Below the pieces are notes generated by a model. It saw nothing but the letters and a program-made list of their open reading frames with translations, was not told the origin of the DNA and made no database searches. Made by a program: the position numbers and the translations under genes. Shown here in pieces: positions 5,606 to 10,493 of a DNA stretch of 10,493 nt; position 1 is the stretch's first letter; each line of letters starts with the position of its first letter. Source of the DNA: Verrucomicrobia bacterium 12-59-8 (GTDB lineage: Bacteria > Verrucomicrobiota > Verrucomicrobiae > Verrucomicrobiales > Verrucomicrobiaceae); assembly GCA_002279765.1 (NCBI GenBank), contig NCCR01000145.1:1-10493 (forward strand), written 5' to 3'.

Positions 5606-6085
5606 TCAAAGCTGGGCTTCGAGGTAGGAGATGTCTTCCACGTCGGCCAGGGCGGCGAGGAGGATGGTGAATTGATTGAGCTTCTGCTGCAGGGCGGCGA
5701 GCTCGGTGCGAAAGAGCCGGCATTGGTCGGGCTTGTCGAAGGCGCCGGCGAGGCTGGCCTTGTGCCAGTGGGCGGTGAAGGGGCGGACGATCTGGTTGAG
5801 CACGGGGATGGCGATCTTGGCGAAATTGAGGCACTCTTTGCCGTTCTTTTTGATGATGGTGCGGATGGTCTCAAAGAGGGAGTACACGCTGGTGAGCGCG
5901 GTCTTTTCATCGCCGTGCCCGGCTGGCAGGGCCTGGGTGGAGATGCGGGTGAGGAGCTCGACGTAAAGATCCCATGCGGCGGTTTGGTCTGCGGCCTTGG
6001 GTTCCCATTTCAGCGAGAGGAAATGGAGATTGAGCTGGAGCTCGCTCATGTTCCAGTCTTTGAGGAAGTCTTTGAGAGTTTTCAT
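5606..6085 (-). CDS. Small soluble helical protein, uncharacterised family (159 aa)
   Basis: I chose the ATG at 6083-6085 (MKTLKDFLKDWNMSELQLNL). A start further upstream at 6157 would add 24 residues of low plausibility (many His, Pro and Arg). The protein is mostly helical with no signal peptide or membrane segment. Conserved-looking blocks are WDLYVELLTRISTQ (38-51), HGDEKTALTSVYSLFETIR (57-75), CLNFAKIAIPVLNQIVRPFTAHWHKASLAGAF (85-116) and the C-terminal LADVEDISYLEAQL. I have a general memory of other uncharacterised bacterial proteins with a VLNQ-V-RPFTAKWH block, but no function to attach. The leader is C/A-rich without SD. The gene is divergent from the lipoprotein/protease pair, with 270 bp between the starts. 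Confidence 0.8.
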   Translation of the reverse strand: MKTLKDFLKDWNMSELQLNLHFLSLKWEPKAADQTAAWDLYVELLTRISTQALPAGHGDEKTALTSVYSLFETIRTIIKKNGKECLNFAKIAIPVLNQIVRPFTAHWHKASLAGAFDKPDQCRLFRTELAALQQKLNQFTILLAALADVEDISYLEAQL

Positions 6086-6264
6086 CGGGTGTGCGGGTTG
6101 TTGGTGGTGAAGGGTGTGGATGCGACGGATGAAAGCCGGGGATGAATCTGCTGGCAATGGATTTGCGCGGAGTGGGGGCGCGGGGTGTTGGTATGTGTGT
6201 GGGATGGGATGAGAGGTGGCGTGTGTTTCGTCTTAGGCGGGTGTGGGGTGGGCACCTGAAAAAA

Positions 6265-6276
6265 GCATTGCAATGC
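6265..6276. promoter_or_regulatory. 12-bp perfect palindrome between divergent genes, possible operator
   Basis: GCATTGCAATGC is a perfect 12-bp palindrome preceded by a run of six A's. It is about 80 bases upstream of the lipoprotein start (6356) and 180 bases upstream of the divergent minus-strand start (6085). Its place in the shared 5' region makes an operator possible, but no regulator gene is visible next to it. Confidence 0.35.
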
Positions 6277-6355
6277 ATGGTGTGAATGATCCAATGTGGC
6301 GATGGCTGCGTTTCTCAGCAGCTTTCCTGCGCCCCTTTCACCCCTCTGCTGCTGC

Positions 6356-7270
6356 ATGCCATTCTCCGCTTTCTTCCCCCGCCGTGCTTCCCTGCTTGCT
6401 GGTCTGGCCGCCCTGGCGCTGCTGCCCGCCTGCGCGAAGGTGACCTTCCACACGGACCCGCAGCTCAAGCACAAGACGGGCCTCAAATTCTACACGTCAA
6501 AGCCCTACCTGCTGGTCTCCTACACGGGCAACAAGGACACCCCCATCAAGATCGACAACATCAGCCTGCCCGACCTGCAAAACCCCACGTATGCGGTGTA
6601 CCACAGCGGCTGGGGTACGCATGAGTTCACCATGGGCGTGAACGCGAACGGGACGCTGAGCACCTACGGCCAGAAGGCGGACTCGAAGGGGCCGGAGACG
6701 ATGACCGCGCTGGGCAATCTGCTCAGCTCCGCCGGCAGCGGCCTGAACAGCGCGGCCACGGGCCTGAACACGCTGCACAAGCAGTCTGCCAACTACGATG
6801 CGGCCACGCAGGCGGTGCGCGCGGCGAATGCCAGCCTGGCGGACATCTCGCTCAAATCTGCCAATGAGCTGAAGCCCTACACGGCGCTGCAGACGGTGGC
6901 CACCAGCACGGTGCAGACGCTCGGCAAAGTGGCGCAGGATCTGACGAAGGATCCGCAAGCGCAGATCGCCCCGCTGGAGCGCGCCCGGAGCGCGCTCACT
7001 GGCGTGCAGATCCCGGACACCGGCGTCGTGCTGAAAACACCGGCAGACATGAAGATGGCTGCGGATTTAAAGGCGGCGGTGGACAAGGCGGTGTCATTCA
7101 TCAACAGCGCACTGCAGACCCTGAAGAATCCTGATGCCGAGCCACCACCGGCAGCCAGGCCTGACTTTAAGCTCTTTGAGATCCTCATCGAGGACGGTGC
7201 CACCGTGCTGCGGGAGGTGCGCATGGAGCCTGCGCAACTGAGAGCGCTCAAGGCCGCCTATGCCAAGTAG
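6356..7270 (+). CDS. Lipoprotein of unknown function, coupled to the downstream protease (304 aa)
   Basis: I start at the ATG at 6356 because it gives a proper lipoprotein signal: MPFSAFFPRRA, a hydrophobic core (LLAGLAALALL) and lipobox LPAC with Cys at residue 26. The frame is open to an ATG at 6296, but those 20 extra residues spoil the signal. The mature protein is predicted to be membrane-anchored. Residues 41-54 (GLKFYTSKPYLLVS) and 70-115 (SLPDLQNPTYAVYHSGWGTHEF..ADSKGPET) resemble, from memory, a widespread uncharacterised family with a GL.YY.PKPYLLV opening. Residues 117-200 are an Ala/Ser-rich helical region. The end (DFKLFEILIEDGATVLREV) looks like beta strands. The last 11 bases overlap the start of the protease gene, so the two are probably co-translated. 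No SD; the leader is C/T-rich. Confidence 0.85.
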   Translation: MPFSAFFPRRASLLAGLAALALLPACAKVTFHTDPQLKHKTGLKFYTSKPYLLVSYTGNKDTPIKIDNISLPDLQNPTYAVYHSGWGTHEFTMGVNANGTLSTYGQKADSKGPETMTALGNLLSSAGSGLNSAATGLNTLHKQSANYDAATQAVRAANASLADISLKSANELKPYTALQTVATSTVQTLGKVAQDLTKDPQAQIAPLERARSALTGVQIPDTGVVLKTPADMKMAADLKAAVDKAVSFINSALQTLKNPDAEPPPAARPDFKLFEILIEDGATVLREVRMEPAQLRALKAAYAK

Positions 7271-8576
7271 CACGTCCAAGCCACCGGCACGCGCCACGCC
7301 GCAGCGCCCGGCTCCTGCCAGGAGCAGTGGCGCAGGCGGTGGCCGCAGCGCTGAGCGTGCGAAGACGAAGCCAGCGCCCAAGACAAAGACAAAGACAAAG
7401 ACAAAGACAAAGGCCAAGGCAAAGACTAAGGCCAAGCCGATACCGCAGCAGAAGCCAAGGGCGCAGCAGGTGCCGAAGCAGCCGGGCAGGCAGAAGCCTG
7501 TGCTGAAGACCCAGCCCGTGACTAAGCCGGGGGTGAAGGCCAAGCGCGCCGCCAAAGCGCAGTCGCAGCGCAGGCCCACGCGCACAGCGGCTGCCGCCCC
7601 TGCTCCGACGACTGCACGCGCCGCGAAAGCGCAGGCGCAGCACCAGCGCCGCCACCAGGCCGCGCGCAAGGGGGCGGACCGCCGGCTGCACCGCCTGCCC
7701 AATGTGCTGGGCTCATGCTTTGGCGTGAAGCACAAGGACGGCGTGCGCACCGGGGAGCTGAGCTACACGCTGCTGGTGAGCCAAAAACTCCCCGCGCAGG
7801 AGCTGACGCCGGAACACCGCATCCCCGCCACGGTGATGCGCCTGGGCACGCGGATGCCGACGGATGTGCGCGTGATCGGCCCCATCCGGCGCGAGGCTGG
7901 CTATGCGATGGATGACGGCACGCAGGTCGGCACCATCGGCGCGTTTGCACGCCGTGCGGACGGGCGGCTCTACGCGCTGACGTGCGCCCACTGCATCACC
8001 GGCCGCGATAAAGACATCCACGCCCGCAAGCAACTGCGCATCGAGTACCCAGAGCGCAACGTGGGCATCCTGCCGCTGGGCGTCAGCGCAGAGGCGGACA
8101 TGGCCGCCGGCACCGGCATGCAGCCGGAGTTTGGCGAGTTTGACGCTGCCCTAGCCGAGCTGAGCGATGACGCCGCAGTCACCGCGCCCGCCCTGCTGGC
8201 GCATGTGCGCGGCTGCGCCGAGCTGCCTGTCTATGAGCCGCCAGCGGGGCTGAGCCCCGAAGAGCTGGCCGACCTGCTCAGCTTCACCCCGGTGCAGGGC
8301 TGGGGTGCCGCCGCCAACGGCATGCTGCGCGGGCAAATCGAAGGCGTCATGGTCTTCGTTCAAGGCCAGTACTTTGACCTGATGATCACCGACCCCGGCG
8401 GGCAGGGCCTGACGACGGTGGGAGATTCCGGGCTCATCTGGACCGGCCCGCTGGGCAAGGCCTACGGCATCCACATGGCCGGAGACGGCCCGTCCGGCAG
8501 CGCCAGCGCGCACACCTTCGCCTGCTTCGCACACCGCCCAGCCAGACGCTACGGCCTGACACTGCTGAGCCCGTGA
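7260..8576 (+). CDS. Trypsin-like (S1-like fold) serine protease with Lys/Ala-rich H1-like tail (438 aa)
   Basis: Residues 1-140 are a highly basic, low-complexity tail rich in Lys, Ala, Pro and Arg, including a pure KT run (41-50), like a histone H1 or nucleoid-protein tail. Residues 148-209 (NVLGSCFGVKHKDG..TGELSYTLLVSQKLP..IPATV..TDVRVIG) match, from memory, the pre-protease segment of many uncharacterised bacterial trypsin-like proteins. The catalytic triad is complete by motif: His244 in LTCAHC, Asp295 in FDAAL, Ser390 in GDSG. There is no signal peptide, so with this start it would be cytoplasmic. An internal start would shorten the tail, but no good ATG or SD is seen before the conserved part. 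The ATG at 7260 overlaps the lipoprotein stop. Cys153, 242, 245, 319 and 422 are present. The substrate is unknown. Confidence 0.9.
   Translation: MPSSTSKPPARATPQRPAPARSSGAGGGRSAERAKTKPAPKTKTKTKTKTKAKAKTKAKPIPQQKPRAQQVPKQPGRQKPVLKTQPVTKPGVKAKRAAKAQSQRRPTRTAAAAPAPTTARAAKAQAQHQRRHQAARKGADRRLHRLPNVLGSCFGVKHKDGVRTGELSYTLLVSQKLPAQELTPEHRIPATVMRLGTRMPTDVRVIGPIRREAGYAMDDGTQVGTIGAFARRADGRLYALTCAHCITGRDKDIHARKQLRIEYPERNVGILPLGVSAEADMAAGTGMQPEFGEFDAALAELSDDAAVTAPALLAHVRGCAELPVYEPPAGLSPEELADLLSFTPVQGWGAAANGMLRGQIEGVMVFVQGQYFDLMITDPGGQGLTTVGDSGLIWTGPLGKAYGIHMAGDGPSGSASAHTFACFAHRPARRYGLTLLSP
7380..7412 (+). repeat. In-frame 6-bp tandem repeat encoding Lys-Thr
   Basis: AAGACA is repeated five times (7380-7409) followed by AAG, encoding the KTKTKTKTKTK run of the protease tail, then degenerates into Lys-Ala codons. 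Because the unit is 6 bp, slippage would change tail length without shifting the frame. Confidence 0.9.
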
Positions 8577-8638
8577 GAGGGAGGGGGCTGGATGATTGGC
8601 ATTTTACCTTTTACTTCCGCCCGCTCAATGCACGGCAC

Positions 8639-9349
8639 TCATGGTTTTGACGAATCTGGGGCTGGCGTTGCAGGCAGGGCTTGGGGTGGGTTTGCAACAG
8701 GCTGCGCTGCGGACTTTTGCACATGATCGGTCATCGCGGAGATCAGGCTTTCAGCGGCGGTTTTCACCGCCTTTGCATGGGACGGGTCTTCCTTCGGAGC
8801 CAGGATGAATACCGCAGCCGCAATCGCGAGGTTGGCAAGAATCAGAATGGTAAAATAGACAGCAGCCCATCTTCCTTTCGAAGCCATGAGGCTGCGGTTT
8901 TTGACCTTCCGCAGGTGGGTCTCCCACCCATGGGTCTTCGGCAGAAACATGGCCTCCGACTCTTGCAGATACTTGCCAATTCCTGCCATGGAAGTCTGAA
9001 ACGACGCCCAACGCAGCAACCACACGAGGGTAAGAACGGCAGGAATGAGCAGAAACGGGCTCGTCACGATCCAGTGTGGCGCGGTCACCCACCAGGCCCA
9101 GAAGGCAGCCGTCGCGGCGATGCTGTAGTTGACGCAGTTGGTTGACTCCTTGTCGTAGGAGTCAATCTCAGCGCACAGTCGTTTGTATTCTTCGATGACA
9201 AAGGTGGGTGATTGCGAATGGAAATCAGCTTTGGCAGGGGCAGGCACCTGGCTGACCATCAGGGGAGCGGACGCGTTGGGTGGGGATGATTGAGGTGGCG
9301 GCATGGGCATTCGTTCCTTGTCCTTGTTCTTGCGCTTTTTCCTGTTCAT
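8639..9349 (-). CDS. Three-helix membrane protein co-transcribed with hsdS (236 aa)
   Basis: The N-terminus is very basic (MNRKKRKNKDKER) and then Pro-rich to about residue 45, so it is probably cytoplasmic. A charged helix (FVIEEYKRLCAEIDSYDKES, 50-69) leads into two membrane segments (73-90, 96-115). Then comes a cytoplasmic-type helix with GIGKYLQESEAMF and GWETHLRKVKN (123-151), a third membrane segment (161-183) and a soluble, Ala/Pro-rich end. The EY..L..EI helix followed by paired membrane helices and a short helical segment resembles, from memory, a common uncharacterised bacterial membrane family. The start lies 17 bp below the hsdS stop, on the same strand, so one transcript is likely. 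A GAGG sits only 2 nt before the ATG. It may be a restriction-locus accessory protein, by context only. Confidence 0.8.
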   Translation of the reverse strand: MNRKKRKNKDKERMPMPPPQSSPPNASAPLMVSQVPAPAKADFHSQSPTFVIEEYKRLCAEIDSYDKESTNCVNYSIAATAAFWAWWVTAPHWIVTSPFLLIPAVLTLVWLLRWASFQTSMAGIGKYLQESEAMFLPKTHGWETHLRKVKNRSLMASKGRWAAVYFTILILANLAIAAAVFILAPKEDPSHAKAVKTAAESLISAMTDHVQKSAAQPVANPPQALPATPAPDSSKP

Positions 9350-9366
9350 AGCCTCGAAGTGATTTT

Positions 9367-10493
9367 CTACAGAGATGTGCGTGGTCGGCCTCGGCGGCCT
9401 GTGCCTGACGTTGTTTGAGCGGAGGCTTGGGGGCCACTGGCCGTGCCGGTGAGTTCCGCGACGAGGGCGGAGAGGAGGTTCGCGGCAGCGGCGCGGGAGT
9501 CGGCGAGCTGGGTTTCCAACGCGTCCACCAAGGCCATCAGTTGATCCACTTTGGCGACGATGCGGCGTTGTTCGGCGAGGGGTGGGACTCCCACAGGCAT
9601 CTTAGCGAGGATTCCTTGATTGAGGTTTTGCATCGTTGATCCGACAGATGCACCACCGAGATACTCACGGGCCTCTGGGGCACCGATAAGTAGAGCCAGA
9701 AAAGGCGCGTACATCCCGGTTGGCATTCTGAGCACCAAGCTCCCAGTTCCGCACAACCAGCCGTCTTCAGTTTTGGTGACTATGGCACAGCGTCCCATTT
9801 CTCCTCGCCGGGCCATTACGATGTCGCCTTCGTTTAACCGAAAGACATCAAGGCGTTTCAATGTGTCAGCGCCTATCGCCATAGACTCAATTGGCACAAT
9901 CTTACCGTCCTTCAGCGATGCGGGATTGATGACTGGAGTTCCACCGAGCTGATAATCGCTCTGGTGCAGAGAGCTTCCAAAAGGACCAGTTTGAATTTCC
10001 ATCACCAATTCGATCATACGTGCCAACGCCCGCCCTGGACGGATATCATAGGCGACTTCTCCCTCTTCAACATGAGGCAGCGGTTTCATCGGACTAATCA
10101 GGCGCGCCTTTACAGCAGCCAATCGTTCTACATCAATTTTTGCCAGCAACTCCTCCGCCGGTTCGTCTTTCGGATCTGGCGGAACCAGCTTGCCCTGAAC
10201 AGCAATGGTGAGGATGGATTTGCGGAGGTCGGCGGGGGAGACGGTGTAGGACTTGTGGAAGATGAAGTCCAGGTTGGCCGGGGTGGGTGCGTCGGCAAAT
10301 CGAGCCAGCGATGCGCGGGCGAGCACGGCGTGCTGCGCCTCCCGTTCCTGCTGCTGCGCCTCCAGCCGATCACACAAGGCCATCAACTCATCCACCTTGG
10401 CGACGATGCGCTTTTGTTCGGCGAGGGGTGGGACTCCTAAAGGCATCTTCGCCAAAATCGACTGATTGAGATTTTGCATGGTTGCCCCCACCG
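9367..10493 (-). CDS. hsdS: Type I restriction-modification specificity subunit HsdS (C-terminal part)
   Basis: HsdS recognises the DNA target of a type I restriction-modification complex. The visible 375 codons are the C-terminal part; the reading frame runs off the right edge, and the first visible GTG at 10491 is internal. From there the protein shows the end of the first target recognition domain (MQNLNQSILAKMPLGVPPLAEQ), a conserved helix (RIVAKVDELMALCDRLEAQQ), and a central region (SLARFADAP, DLRKSILTIAVQGKLVPPDPKDEPAEELL). The second recognition domain (~160-285, with QTGPFGSSLHQSDY) is followed by a second copy of the MQNLNQ..KVD block (287-319), the distal helix (LVDALETQLADSRAAAANLLSALVAEL) and a basic RRGRPR tail. 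This order is diagnostic of the family. hsdM and hsdR are probably beyond the window. The membrane protein gene follows 17 bp downstream. Confidence 0.95.
   Translation of the reverse strand, partial: VGATMQNLNQSILAKMPLGVPPLAEQKRIVAKVDELMALCDRLEAQQQEREAQHAVLARASLARFADAPTPANLDFIFHKSYTVSPADLRKSILTIAVQGKLVPPDPKDEPAEELLAKIDVERLAAVKARLISPMKPLPHVEEGEVAYDIRPGRALARMIELVMEIQTGPFGSSLHQSDYQLGGTPVINPASLKDGKIVPIESMAIGADTLKRLDVFRLNEGDIVMARRGEMGRCAIVTKTEDGWLCGTGSLVLRMPTGMYAPFLALLIGAPEAREYLGGASVGSTMQNLNQGILAKMPVGVPPLAEQRRIVAKVDQLMALVDALETQLADSRAAAANLLSALVAELTGTASGPQASAQTTSGTGRRGRPRTSL
9530..9633 (-). repeat. Internal direct repeat in hsdS, distal copy
   Basis: This 104-bp segment matches 10376-10479 with no gaps and 18 mismatches by my count (about 83% identity). 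It encodes the MQNLNQGILAKMPVGVPPLA...KVDQLMAL block after the second recognition domain. The two copies flank that domain and could act as sites of recombination between recognition domains. Confidence 0.9.
10376..10479 (-). repeat. Internal direct repeat in hsdS, proximal copy
   Basis: This is the partner of 9530-9633, in the same orientation and 846 bp away. It encodes MQNLNQSILAKMPLGVPPLA...KVDELMAL at the end of the first recognition domain. The longest exact matches lie in the PPLAEQ-RIVAKVD part. Confidence 0.9.

Noticed and set aside
7094..7750. Minus-strand open frames over the lipoprotein/protease junction, with a FVFVFVFV-type hydrophobic run
   Set aside because: The hydrophobic run is just the antisense of the Lys-Thr repeat. 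The plus strand carries the protease with its complete triad.

Overview
The window is a high-GC bacterial chromosome segment, mostly accessory genes of unknown function separated by long, repeat-rich intergenic stretches. A Verrucomicrobiota host (Prosthecobacter-like) is my best guess, but it is an inference. It rests on a secreted jelly-roll protein with duplicated helical repeats, the abundance of short palindromic and tandem repeats, and C-rich gene leaders without Shine-Dalgarno (SD) sequences. There is no rRNA, tRNA or other phylogenetic marker.

Layout. Positions 1-461 hold two tandem copies of a palindromic repeat and no gene. A minus-strand gene (462-1277) encodes an uncharacterised helical protein; a perfect palindrome lies on its apparent TTG start. 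A small membrane protein gene (1611-2069, plus) converges on a secreted jelly-roll/helical-repeat gene (2115-3197, minus). Positions 3198-3705 are non-coding and hold a 7-bp tandem repeat and two copies of a hairpin cassette containing an 8-bp tandem repeat. A small minus-strand membrane protein gene follows (3706-4116). Next comes an intergenic region with several inverted repeats, then a plus-strand gene (4567-5289) for a basic, helix-turn-helix-like protein of unknown function. An inverted copy of the repeat from the left end sits at 5311-5415.

A minus-strand gene (5606-6085) for a small helical protein is divergent from a tightly coupled pair: a lipoprotein gene (6356-7270) and a trypsin-like serine protease gene (7260-8576). 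The protease has an intact His/Asp/Ser triad and a long Lys/Ala-rich, histone-H1-like N-terminal tail. The two genes overlap by 11 bp and probably form one unit.

The right end is a type I restriction-modification locus entering from outside the window on the minus strand. It shows the C-terminal part of HsdS (9367-10493) and, 17 bp downstream of it, a three-helix membrane protein gene (8639-9349) that is probably co-transcribed.

The clearest things to follow up are the lipoprotein/tailed-protease pair, the membrane protein attached to the HsdS gene, the 104-bp internal direct repeat in hsdS, the dispersed palindromic repeat family, and the 3.4-3.7 kb hairpin cassettes. No complete, clearly new multi-gene system can be proven from this window alone.
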